Part shown: piece after piece, positions 7,298 through 15,355 of the stretch
Numbering within the stretch: position 1 is the first letter of the stretch
Layout: the number at the start of each line of letters is the position of its first letter
Assembly: GCA_964517145.1 (NCBI GenBank)
Contig: CAZFBN010000110.1
Location: forward strand, 1 to 19,205
Direction of reading: 5' to 3'
DNA length: 19,205 bases
Origin: JADJNW01 sp964517145
Lineage (GTDB): Bacteria; Bacteroidota; Bacteroidia; Chitinophagales; Saprospiraceae
Program-made: the position numbers and the translations under genes
The notes under the pieces: generated by a model
The model's database searches: none
The model's input: only the letters and a program-made list of their open reading frames with translations
Told to the model about the DNA's origin: nothing

Positions 7298-8116
7298 ATG
7301 CGACACGGTTTTCTCATTGATATGGATGGCGTCATTTATGGGGGCAATCACCTCATACCGGGTGCGGATAAATTCATCAGCGAATTGCAAAAGCGCGACG
7401 TTCCATTTTTATTTCTAACCAACAATAGCCAACGAACGCCACGCGATGTGGTCAATAAACTCGCCGGACTTGGCATCAAGGCTTCGGAGGAGAATGTGTT
7501 TACGAGTGCCATGGCGACGGGCTGGTTTTTGGCAAGGCAAAAGCCGCACGGAACGGCGTATGTGCTGGGGGAAGGCGGTTTGTTGAATAGTTTGCATGAA
7601 AATGGCTATTCATTAGTGATGCAAAACCCTGATTTTGTGGTAGTTGGCGAAGGACGCAATTTTACATTGGAAATGGTGAACCTTGCGGTGGATATGATTT
7701 TGGAGGGTGCAAAGCTGGTTGCCACCAATTTGGATCCTTCCCCTAAAAAGAAAGGCTGGACAAATCTTGGCATCAAAGCCGTTATTGCTATGATTGAAGA
7801 GGCTACGGGCATCAAGGCATTTTCAGTGGGAAAGCCCAGCCCAGTGATGATGCGGGTTGCGCGCAAGAAAATTGGCTTGGAAACGGCAGATACGACCATG
7901 ATAGGCGATACCCTCGATACCGATATTTTGGGGGGCATTCAGGTGGGCTACCGCACCATTCTTACCTTATCCGGCGTTTCTAAAAAGGAAGACCTCAATC
8001 GCTATCCTTTCAGCCCGGATATTGTAGTGAATTCCATCGCCGATTTGAATCTGGAAGAGTTGCTTTCCGAGCCTTCGCCAGAGAAAGTGGAGCCTGAATT
8101 AAAAAATTATAGCTAG
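7298..8116 (+). CDS. HAD-IIA (NagD-like) phosphatase
   Basis: A 272-aa cytoplasmic haloacid dehalogenase-family hydrolase of the NagD/p-nitrophenylphosphatase branch. Motif I is DMDGV (D8, D10), motif II LTNNS (T41, N42, N43), motif III the lysine of GKPSP (K179), and motif IV GDTLDTD (D204, D207, D209) for Mg2+. The segment between motifs II and III (about 70-175) is the C2-type cap that defines subclass IIA. Members dephosphorylate nucleotides or sugar phosphates; the substrate cannot be read from sequence. The C-terminal 15 residues are acidic and probably disordered. It may be cotranscribed with the 58-aa membrane protein. Confidence 0.93.
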   Translation: MRHGFLIDMDGVIYGGNHLIPGADKFISELQKRDVPFLFLTNNSQRTPRDVVNKLAGLGIKASEENVFTSAMATGWFLARQKPHGTAYVLGEGGLLNSLHENGYSLVMQNPDFVVVGEGRNFTLEMVNLAVDMILEGAKLVATNLDPSPKKKGWTNLGIKAVIAMIEEATGIKAFSVGKPSPVMMRVARKKIGLETADTTMIGDTLDTDILGGIQVGYRTILTLSGVSKKEDLNRYPFSPDIVVNSIADLNLEELLSEPSPEKVEPELKNYS

Positions 8117-8300
8117 TGATGCTCAACGAATAGTACCATTTTGACAAAATAGAATAGTGCTCATTTTTTTTGCAATAGCTTGATTATCAATGCTAATTGT
8201 CGCTCAATGCTCGCCAGATTATTTTTTAAATGGCATAAATTTTCAATTTACGTTTACGGAACGTTGGCTGTAATGCAAAAAAATCACAAAACAGTGTACT

Positions 8301-8573
8301 ATGGAAAAAAAGGACCTTTACAAATTGACTGACGAAGAACTATTGGTCGAGAAAAAAAAGCTGAAGCAATCTAAACTCTTTCATGCAACAGCTATTGGGT
8401 TTCTTGCAGGAATACTCATTTTCGGAGTTGTTTCTTGGAGCCTATCTTCGGAGAAGCATTTTGGATTCCTGATTCCCATGTTAATTCCCGTTGTTTTTAT
8501 TTACAGACTGCTTAAAAACCCAGATAAGAACAAGGACTTAGAAGAGGTCTTAAAAGAACGCGGCTTGAATTGA
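8301..8573 (+). CDS. Small two-helix membrane protein (90 aa)
   Basis: The protein starts with a charged amphipathic helix (MEKKDLYKLTDEELLVEKKK). Two hydrophobic helices follow (about 27-47 and 54-69) separated by a short loop, and then a charged tail ending LEEVLKERGL. Short Bacteroidota proteins with this architecture (xLxKLTDEELLxExKK head, two helices, LExxLKERN/GL tail) recur, usually as uncharacterised proteins. No function is assigned. Codon usage is slightly more AT-rich than its neighbours, and it stands alone between two spacers, so an acquired gene is possible. Confidence 0.75.
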   Translation: MEKKDLYKLTDEELLVEKKKLKQSKLFHATAIGFLAGILIFGVVSWSLSSEKHFGFLIPMLIPVVFIYRLLKNPDKNKDLEEVLKERGLN

Positions 8574-8789
8574 AGGATTAAGGAAAATCAATATTGGGAT
8601 AAAACCATATCGAATTGAACAATGCCTCGAATTTATGGACAGGAACAGAAAAATATGGTGTAGAAAAAACAAGGGTTGAGAAAATAAGCACTAAAGTCAA
8701 CAACCCATTAAAGATTATAACCGTTAAGAAGTGTTAAAAACTACCTAAATCTAAGGCATTCGGCTATTTTTGGCTTTAAAAGCGACAAA

Positions 8790-8936
8790 ATGCAGTCACC
8801 TTCAGCCCAACCAACACCAACCGACGACGCAAAACCACCTATTTTCCGCACTTGGAATCAGGTTTATGCCTTTGTGTTAATCCTGCACGTCTTTATTATA
8901 ATTCTTTTTTATCTCTTTAAAATCCTGTACGCTTGA
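8790..8936 (+). CDS. 48-aa single-helix protein preceding the sodium:solute symporter
   Basis: The frame encodes MQSPSAQPTPTDDAKPPIFR, then TWNQVYAF, then a single hydrophobic helix to the C-terminus (about residues 25-46, ending FYLFKILYA). A disordered polar N-terminus, a W-x2-Y-x-F entry motif and one helix are typical of small membrane proteins next to SSS transporters in Bacteroidota. It ends 57 bp before the symporter start on the same strand. A possible promoter -7 element TATTTTTG lies at 8765-8772, but no clear -33 element was found. Inference: accessory or stabilising subunit of the symporter. Confidence 0.65.
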   Translation: MQSPSAQPTPTDDAKPPIFRTWNQVYAFVLILHVFIIILFYLFKILYA

Positions 8937-8993
8937 ATAGGCGCAAGCATTGAATTGCTTTAGAATCAATTATCAACTGTCAATTTTAATAAT

Positions 8994-10709
8994 ATGAACA
9001 CCCTTGATTGGATTGTAATGCTGGGCACTTTGTCGGCAATCGTTTCCTATGGTATTTGGAAAACTCGTAATGTAAATACGGTAAAAAGTTATTTACGAGG
9101 CGACGATGACATGAAGTGGTGGGCAATTGGGCTTTCCATCATGGCAACGCAGGCGAGCGCCATCACTTTTCTTTCCACGCCTGGGCAGGCTTATGACGAT
9201 GGTATGCGGTTTGTGCAGTTTTATTTTGGTATGCCGCTGGCAATGGTTATTTTATGTATTGTGGTAATTCCTATTTATTACCGATTAAAAGTTTATACTG
9301 CCTACGAATACCTCGAAAGCCGTTTTGATCTGAAAACGCGCACGCTCACCGCTTTGCTATTTTTGACACAGCGTGGGCTGGCGGCAGGCTTGACCATTTA
9401 CGCGCCGAGCATTGTTTTGTCCACCTTGCTGGGCTGGTCACTCAATTATACAATTTTCTTTATGGGTATCTTCGTGATAATGTACACCGTAGCCGGTGGT
9501 ACGAAAGCGGTGAGTGTAACCCAACAACAACAGGTGTTGGTCATTTGGACTGGCTTGGTCGTAGCGGCTGTAATGATTTTTTCTAAATTGCCCGCCGACA
9601 TTAGCTTTGGTGATACGCTGAATATTGCCGGCAAAATGGATAAATTGAATACCGTAAATTTTGGTTTTGATTGGAATGATCGCTACAATTTCTGGACGGG
9701 CATGTTCGCCAGCGTGTTTTTATTTATGTCTTATTTTGGAACGGATCAATCGCAGGTGCAGCGTTATTTGTCTGGTAAGTCTTTGACAGAGAGTCGATTA
9801 GGTTTGTTATTTAATGGCATATTTAAAGTGCCGATGCAGTTTATTATATTATTTATCGGTATTTTAGTATTTGTCTTTTTCCAATTTAATAAACCGCCCG
9901 TTCATTTTATTCAAGCCAATCTGGATCAATTAAAAAACACGCCCGTGGAGGCTCGCTTTCTTGAACTCGAACAACAGCATGCCAGCGTTTTTAATCAACA
10001 ACAACTCGAATTACGCCAACTTTTAAATCATATTGAAAAAAAGGATAAAGCGGCTATTGACGCAAGTCAAACCCGCATCCGCGATTTAAAAAAACAAGAC
10101 AGCCAGATTCGGCAGCAAGTGAAAGACCTCATCCAACAACAAAGCCCCAAAACGCCTACACGCGATACGGATTATGTTTTTCTTACATTCGTAGTAAATT
10201 ATTTGCCAGTAGGTATCGTCGGATTATTGCTTGCGGTCATATTTTGTGCAGCGTGGTCGGCGAGTGCCTCGGAGTTGAGTGCGTTGGCAACCACAACCGT
10301 GGTTGATTTATACCGGCGCTCCTGGGTAAAGCATCAAACCGACAAACATTACTTGCGGGCATCCAAATTATTTACCGTGCTCTGGGGCGCGATTGCATTG
10401 GGCTTTGCAGCGGTGGCGCGGCAATTTGAAAATTTGATACAGGCAGTAAATATCATCGGTTCTTTATTTTATGGCGTCATATTAGGCATCTTTTTTGTTG
10501 CGTTTTTTCTCAAAAAAATTGGAGGCAATGCAGTATTTATCGCGGCTATCATATCAGAAGCCCTTGTGATATACATTTACTTTTTTGAAAATGTAGCGTT
10601 TCTCTGGCTCAATTTTATTGGCTGCGGCTTAGTGATGTTATTATCATTATTACTAGAAATAGTTATAAAGACGCCTAAAAAAATGGATTTTACTATAATA
10701 ACCGAGTGA
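8994..10709 (+). CDS. Sodium:solute symporter (SSS family) with coiled-coil insert
   Basis: A 571-aa inner-membrane transporter of the SSS family with about 13 helices, coupling Na+ influx to solute uptake. Family marks are ATQASAITFLSTPGQAY (about 51-67), TVAGGTKAVSVTQQQQ (about 165-180) and GTDQSQVQRYLS (about 249-260). Between two helices, at about 303-392, sits a hydrophilic Gln/Glu/Lys-rich stretch (including ELEQQHASVFNQQQLELRQL) predicted as a coiled coil; classical SSS transporters lack this. The following WSASASELSALATTTVVDLY segment is standard SSS. The substrate is not predictable. It lies just after a 48-aa single-helix protein that may be its partner. Confidence 0.9.
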   Translation: MNTLDWIVMLGTLSAIVSYGIWKTRNVNTVKSYLRGDDDMKWWAIGLSIMATQASAITFLSTPGQAYDDGMRFVQFYFGMPLAMVILCIVVIPIYYRLKVYTAYEYLESRFDLKTRTLTALLFLTQRGLAAGLTIYAPSIVLSTLLGWSLNYTIFFMGIFVIMYTVAGGTKAVSVTQQQQVLVIWTGLVVAAVMIFSKLPADISFGDTLNIAGKMDKLNTVNFGFDWNDRYNFWTGMFASVFLFMSYFGTDQSQVQRYLSGKSLTESRLGLLFNGIFKVPMQFIILFIGILVFVFFQFNKPPVHFIQANLDQLKNTPVEARFLELEQQHASVFNQQQLELRQLLNHIEKKDKAAIDASQTRIRDLKKQDSQIRQQVKDLIQQQSPKTPTRDTDYVFLTFVVNYLPVGIVGLLLAVIFCAAWSASASELSALATTTVVDLYRRSWVKHQTDKHYLRASKLFTVLWGAIALGFAAVARQFENLIQAVNIIGSLFYGVILGIFFVAFFLKKIGGNAVFIAAIISEALVIYIYFFENVAFLWLNFIGCGLVMLLSLLLEIVIKTPKKMDFTIITE

Positions 10710-10736
10710 TTTTTTTAACAAAAAAAGCCCGTTTCC

Positions 10737-11071
10737 ATTTTATTTTTTAAGTACGCTAGTTAAAACTATGCCCTTTAGGGCAAGAATTTATTTGCTACTC
10801 ACTTTTTTGAATGCAATGAGGGCAATAAAAAAATAGTTGGCGAAGCCGCCGTTTGCACTTTCAGTGCTAATTAAACCTATGGATTTTAAATCCATAGTAT
10901 TTTATTTTTTAAGTACGCTAGTTAAAACTATGCCCTTTAGGGCAAGAATTTATTTGCTACTCACTTTTTTGAATGCAATGAGGGCAATAAAAAAATAGTT
11001 GGCGAAGCCGCCGTTTGCACTTTCAGTGCTAATTAAACCTATGGATTTTAAATCCATAGTATTTTATTTTT
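10737..11071. repeat. Exact 162-bp tandem duplication of a palindrome-rich element
   Basis: Copies at 10737-10898 and 10899-11060 read identical, with an 11-bp start of a third at 11061-11071. Each unit contains several hairpins: GCCCT-TT-AGGGC, GGC-GAA-GCC, GCACT-TTC-AGTGC and a 10-bp perfect inverted repeat with one central base (CTATGGATTT arm; 10877-10897 and 11039-11059). No open frame is supported. This is the makeup of a REP/BIME-like or nonautonomous IS200/RAYT-type mobile element, but no transposase is present. It occupies most of the 448-bp gap between the symporter and the GH13 gene. A further 7-bp inverted repeat (AATAACG/CGTTATT, 11076-11098) lies beside it. Confidence 0.85.
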
Positions 11072-11157
11072 AATTAATAACGCAGTTTACACGTTATTGC
11101 CATTGAACAAAAGCTGCCAGCGGGCGTTTTTTTCATTGCATCACATAATTTTAACCC

Positions 11158-12963
11158 ATGAAACCAATCTTATCCTATTTTACTAGACCCATTAAAATGG
11201 CAGGTATGGGGGCTGTGTCCCATGCCAAAGGTGTGCATTTTCGCGTATGGGCACCCAATGCACGGGAGGTACGTGTGATCGGCTCTTTTAATCAATGGAA
11301 TGAACGCAAAGCCACCGTATTGCAGCGAGAGGAAAATGGCTATTGGAGTGGCAATATTCGCAAGGCTAAAACAGGCGACGAATATAAATATTTGATTATA
11401 ACGCAAGACGGCAGACGCTTGCGCCGCAACGACCCGTATGCACGAGCTATGACCAATTCTGCGGGCAATTCCATCATTTACGATCCAAATGCTTTTAACT
11501 GGGAAGGTGACCAATTCACGATGCCACCACATAATGAATTGGTAATCTATGAGGTGCACGTAGGTACTTTCAATGCGCCCGGCAACGGCAGAAGGGGCAC
11601 TTTTTGTAGCGCGGTTGAGCGCTTACCTTATCTTAAAAAGTTGGGAATCAATGTGGTAGAAGTAATGCCAGCGGCAGAGTTTGCCGGCGATTTGTCCTGG
11701 GGTTATAATCCTGCTTACCCTTTCGCTATTGAATCTACTTACGGCGGACCCGATGCATTCAAGGATTTTGTAAAAGCGTGCCATCGTTTTGGCATTGGCG
11801 TTATCATGGATGTGGTGTATAATCACTTCGGTCCTAGTGATTTAGATTTGTGGCAATTTGATGGCTGGCAAGAAAATAACCTGGGTGGTATTTATTTTTA
11901 CAACGACTGGCGCGCTCAAACACCCTGGGGACATACTCGCCCGGACTACGGCAGAAGCGAAGTGCGCCAATACATTCGCGACAATGCGATGATGTGGCTT
12001 GAAGAGTGCCATTGCGATGGCTTGCGTATGGATATGACGCCGTACATTCGCAATGTGCACGCCGACGAAAATCCATCCAACGATTTGAAAGAAGGATACG
12101 ACGTGATTCGTTGGATCAACAGTGAAGTGGCACACAAATATCCTGATAAAATCACGATTGCTGAGGATTTGCACGGCTTGGATTTTATCACGGCAAAGGT
12201 GGAAGAGGGCGGCTGCGGTTATACTTCGCAATGGGACGCCGATTTTGTGCACCCGGTGCGCGATGTGCTCACGGTGGTATATGATGGCGACCGCGATATG
12301 GAAAAAATTCGCCATGCTTTGATGCGCCGTTACAACCATGATGCTTTTCAGCGCGTGGTTTACACCGAATCGCACGACGAAGTTGCTAATGGCAAAGCCC
12401 GCCTGCCGGAGGAGATTTCCAATGGCAATGTCAATAATTACTACGCCAAAAAACGAACGGTGCTAGGCGCTGCGCTGATGATGACCGCGCCGGGTATTCC
12501 GATGTTGTTTCAAGGACAGCCGCTACTGGAAGACAAGTGGTTTTCGGATACCGACCCGATTGATTGGAATCGGCTGAAAGAATTTCGCGGTATTTTTCAA
12601 TTATTTCGCGATTTGATTCGCCTGCGCCGCAATTTGGATCGTACAACGGAAGGCTTGACCGGGCAATTCACAAAGTTATTACACCTCGATCATAATGAAA
12701 AAATAATCGCTTACAGCCGTTGGAGTAAGGAAGACCAATCCGATCAGGTGTTTATTATCCTGAATTTCCGCGACCGTAGCCATGACGCGCTCCCTATTCC
12801 ATTTCCTGCACCAGGTCATTGGAAATTATTATTTAACAGCGATGATAAAAAATATGATAAGGAATTCCTGGGACATTGCGTATGGGATGTCCAGCCCAAT
12901 GAGCAAGGTATTGGTAATGTGTCCATTGCAGCATATGGCGCGTTGATTTATGCAAAAGTGTAA
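11158..12963 (+). CDS. GH13 alpha-glucan enzyme with N-terminal CBM48, branching-enzyme-like
   Basis: The 601-aa protein has an N-terminal CBM48/E-set domain (about 20-110, with HFRVWAPNAREVRVIGSFN) and a GH13 barrel (about 125-500). Catalytic regions are DVVYNH (218-223), GLRMDM with nucleophile D292, IAEDL with acid/base E336, and YTESHDE with H406/D407. The SHDE form of region IV is typical of glycogen branching enzymes, and MFQGQPLLEDKWFSD resembles the corresponding GlgB loop. The length (about 600 versus 630-730 for GlgB) and region II/III spellings leave room for another alpha-glucan activity such as malto-oligosyltrehalose trehalohydrolase. No signal peptide is seen, so it is cytoplasmic, likely in glycogen metabolism. 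A C-terminal beta domain (about 505-601) is complete. Confidence 0.88.
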   Translation: MKPILSYFTRPIKMAGMGAVSHAKGVHFRVWAPNAREVRVIGSFNQWNERKATVLQREENGYWSGNIRKAKTGDEYKYLIITQDGRRLRRNDPYARAMTNSAGNSIIYDPNAFNWEGDQFTMPPHNELVIYEVHVGTFNAPGNGRRGTFCSAVERLPYLKKLGINVVEVMPAAEFAGDLSWGYNPAYPFAIESTYGGPDAFKDFVKACHRFGIGVIMDVVYNHFGPSDLDLWQFDGWQENNLGGIYFYNDWRAQTPWGHTRPDYGRSEVRQYIRDNAMMWLEECHCDGLRMDMTPYIRNVHADENPSNDLKEGYDVIRWINSEVAHKYPDKITIAEDLHGLDFITAKVEEGGCGYTSQWDADFVHPVRDVLTVVYDGDRDMEKIRHALMRRYNHDAFQRVVYTESHDEVANGKARLPEEISNGNVNNYYAKKRTVLGAALMMTAPGIPMLFQGQPLLEDKWFSDTDPIDWNRLKEFRGIFQLFRDLIRLRRNLDRTTEGLTGQFTKLLHLDHNEKIIAYSRWSKEDQSDQVFIILNFRDRSHDALPIPFPAPGHWKLLFNSDDKKYDKEFLGHCVWDVQPNEQGIGNVSIAAYGALIYAKV

Positions 12964-12972
12964 CGATAAACA

Positions 12973-13653
12973 TCATTGCGCATCTTTTTTATGCAGCCAA
13001 GTAATAAAAATGATTGCCCAGGTGAAGATCAAGTAAATAAGTAATCCAATTTTTAATCCTTGTGGCATTTTTATTTCAAAAATAATATTAAAAAGCATGT
13101 GAATCCATGCAGCAGTTATCACGGATTGAGTGGTTTCTGTTATTTTGCCAATGCCTATACTGCCGCCAATGGTTGATCCTAGCAGCATTAGTTTAAAAGG
13201 AATGGTTAAAGTATTGGATAAAAAACGTAAGTGCCAAGCTTCCCACATGATACCAATAAGTAAATAACGGTGCATAGGTTTGAGCGGTTGTAACGCATCT
13301 TGTAAAAAACCACGCCAACCCATTTCCTCCAGAAAGCAGTAGGCAAAAATGTATAAGCCAACCCAAAGTGATTGACCAATGCCATTGGGAAAGCCAACTG
13401 CCGCGAATCCTAGCAGCGGGATAAGGCAAAACAGTAAACTTCTTTTTAAAGAATTGCCAAAAATGGTGTTGATACGAATATGACTTTTGCGAAAGAGCAG
13501 TAAACAAATCAATCCTGCCAAACAAGGACCAAAGCCACTTACAAAGTTTTGATAATTCCCTAATGCCGGTACTAAATGCAAGCGCAATGGCGCAGAAATA
13601 CCCAATGCCAACAAGTAAAAAAGTAAAACTGCTTGCCAATGAACCACTTTCAT
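12973..13653 (-). CDS. CPBP-family intramembrane metalloprotease (CaaX protease-like)
   Basis: A 226-aa membrane protein with about seven hydrophobic segments. The CPBP/Abi motifs are intact: motif 1 EEMGWRGF (E109, E110, R114), motif 2 with H141 in WEAWHLRF and motif 3 WIHMLFN (H185, N189). These glutamates and histidines form the glutamate-type intramembrane protease site. Substrates in bacteria are mostly unknown; the family includes prenyl-protein proteases and bacteriocin-immunity proteins. It starts 2 bp after the MFS stop codon on the same strand, so the two are surely cotranscribed and probably coupled. It is convergent with the GH13 gene (9-bp gap). Confidence 0.9.
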   Translation of the reverse strand: MKVVHWQAVLLFYLLALGISAPLRLHLVPALGNYQNFVSGFGPCLAGLICLLLFRKSHIRINTIFGNSLKRSLLFCLIPLLGFAAVGFPNGIGQSLWVGLYIFAYCFLEEMGWRGFLQDALQPLKPMHRYLLIGIMWEAWHLRFLSNTLTIPFKLMLLGSTIGGSIGIGKITETTQSVITAAWIHMLFNIIFEIKMPQGLKIGLLIYLIFTWAIIFITWLHKKDAQ

Positions 13654-13655
13654 CG

Positions 13656-14855
13656 TTATTTAATTGAAATGGATCGAAATAAAGTTGCTAATCCAAAGGC
13701 CGGTCCTATTGCCAAAAACAAATACAAGCCCTGCGGCGCTACAAAAGCTGCCAGCCAATTCAGCATTTGCATGCTCACAATTGTAATCGCAAAACCAATT
13801 GAGGTCGCAATCGTCAGCGCGGTGCCCGCGTATGCTTTCGGTGCGCGTTGCGCCACTAACGTAGAAAATTGAGGCGAGTCGGCAACCACTGCCAAGCCCC
13901 AAATCATCAAAAAAGCTAGAAAAATAGCGCCTGGCAGCTCGAACATGAACGGCGAGCCTATGCAACAAAGCCCGGATATGGATAACGCGATGAACGCGAC
14001 TTGAGCGCTGCCAATTTTTTGTGACCAGTACCCGCCCAACACACAGCCGAGCCCGCCGATGGCAATGATGAAAAAAGCCCATAAGGATACTGGAATATTA
14101 TATTCGGGGTGTAATTTATTATAAAATGTAAGCAAACCCGGCACCAGCGCCCAAAACGTGTAAAGTTCCCACATATGTCCAAAATAGCCGAAGGCTGCCG
14201 AGCGAAATGCCCCATTTTGAAAAACCCGAAAGAGTGCGGACACGTCAAAACGCGTGCTCGCCCTGCGATATGGACCATCTGGAAGGAGCAACAACACCAG
14301 CAACCCGCCCAAGGAGGCAAAAGCAGAAGTAAAAAGAAAGACATACTGCCAGGACAAGCCCGCCGTGAAACTTTTTAATAAATGCGGAAAAGCCGTACCC
14401 AGCACCAACGCGCCCACCAAATAACCTAGCGATTTGCCCAAGCCTTTTTGATGATAATCGGCGGCTATCTTCATGCCCACCGGATAAATGCCCGCCAGAA
14501 AAAAGCCCGTCAATGCCCGAAAAAGAAGCAAAGAACTCAGATCGCTCACCAAAAACAAAACACCGGCATTCATCAGCGCCCCGGCAATGGCGCAAGTAAA
14601 AAAAACTTTGGAAGGGGAAAAACGATCAGCAATGGTCAGTACCGCAAAAATCAAAGTACCAGTGATGAATCCAAATTGCACTGCCGAAGTGACTTGACTC
14701 ACCACCATATTTTCCAGCTGCAGCGCCTGTTGCAAATCGCTCAAAACGGCATTGCCCGCAAACCATAGCGATGTGCCTGCAAATTGGGAGATTACAATAA
14801 CCGGGACAATCGGCACTTCATTTTTTACCGGCAGCGGCGCGAGATGATGGGTCAT
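13656..14855 (-). CDS. MFS transporter, 12 helices
   Basis: The 399-aa protein has a typical 6+6 helix major facilitator layout. A variant of the cytoplasmic TM2-TM3 motif is seen in IADRFSPSKVFF (D77, R78), and TM4-TM5 carries GIYPVGMKIAADYHQKGLGK, as in multidrug or sugar-phosphate permease-like MFS members. A helical N-terminal segment (SQFAGTSLWFAGNAVLSDL) resembles cyanate/nitrate-type MFS proteins, but substrate assignment is not justified. It is the upstream gene of a two-gene unit with the CPBP protease. The ATG at 14855 gives a normal N-terminus. Confidence 0.9.
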   Translation of the reverse strand: MTHHLAPLPVKNEVPIVPVIVISQFAGTSLWFAGNAVLSDLQQALQLENMVVSQVTSAVQFGFITGTLIFAVLTIADRFSPSKVFFTCAIAGALMNAGVLFLVSDLSSLLLFRALTGFFLAGIYPVGMKIAADYHQKGLGKSLGYLVGALVLGTAFPHLLKSFTAGLSWQYVFLFTSAFASLGGLLVLLLLPDGPYRRASTRFDVSALFRVFQNGAFRSAAFGYFGHMWELYTFWALVPGLLTFYNKLHPEYNIPVSLWAFFIIAIGGLGCVLGGYWSQKIGSAQVAFIALSISGLCCIGSPFMFELPGAIFLAFLMIWGLAVVADSPQFSTLVAQRAPKAYAGTALTIATSIGFAITIVSMQMLNWLAAFVAPQGLYLFLAIGPAFGLATLFRSISIK

Positions 14856-15355
14856 AAGGTTTTCGGTTGCTAGGCTAACTTTGTGGTAAATGTAAGCATT
14901 TTAGCAATGAGCTTGTTTAAAATTAATGAAAAATCGTAATATCTTTTCAAACTAAGCTCCTACGTTCTCGTATTTTGGAAGATTCAACAATCTACTCTTG
15001 AATAAGAGAATGTAGCGTCGAATTGCCTCTGTCATATTAAATAAAATCGTCAATTTTAAACAAGTTCAATATAAAATTTCAACGCTTCTTTTTTCGCTAT
15101 TTATAAAAAATGTAACCAGCGTACAACAGCCAACTACCACCGCCGTCGGATCATCCGGCGCACGTTCCGAATCATTTTTCACCACCATCCGATCATAAAA
15201 ATCACGGTTCAGACAATGAAAGCGGTGATGTGGGAGAAGGAGTATAGGCAGGCGGGATAGGCACAAACTTTTATTTGGTCAAATACACGGATTAGATAAA
15301 TCTTGTAAATATTTGCCACACTTTGTATTTTACCGATTCAAAATATAATACCCCA
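14856..15355. other. 500-bp divergent spacer, no gene supported
   Basis: This lies between the divergent MFS and caspase genes and should hold both promoters, but no full TTTG-N19-21-TAnnTTTG pair was found. A GC-richer island at about 15118-15195 contains a small dyad (CGGAT-C-ATCCG, 15147-15157) flanked by CGCCG and CGGCG. A 66-codon minus-strand frame over 15066-15266 resembles nothing known to me. It could be a remnant of a lost gene. Confidence 0.45.

Noticed and set aside
8230..8300. attC-like or cassette boundary (ACGGAACGTTGGC) before the 90-aa gene
   Set aside because: Only a weak AACGTT word is present and no matching complementary site follows the gene, so an integron cassette is not supported.
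8574..8789. Possible gene remnant with an open frame of about 40 codons (ends at a TAA near 8738)
   Set aside because: No start codon and no recognisable similarity; treated as spacer.
11842..12375. 177-codon minus-strand frame inside the GH13 gene
   Set aside because: It is antisense to an intact GH13 barrel with all four catalytic regions; a codon-bias shadow.
15066..15266. 66-codon minus-strand frame in the MFS/caspase spacer
   Set aside because: No recognisable motif, Cys/His/Pro-rich low-quality composition and no supporting context; listed only as part of the spacer.
15323..15355. TTG start for the caspase gene
   Set aside because: The added residues are not part of the fold and an ATG follows at 15356.
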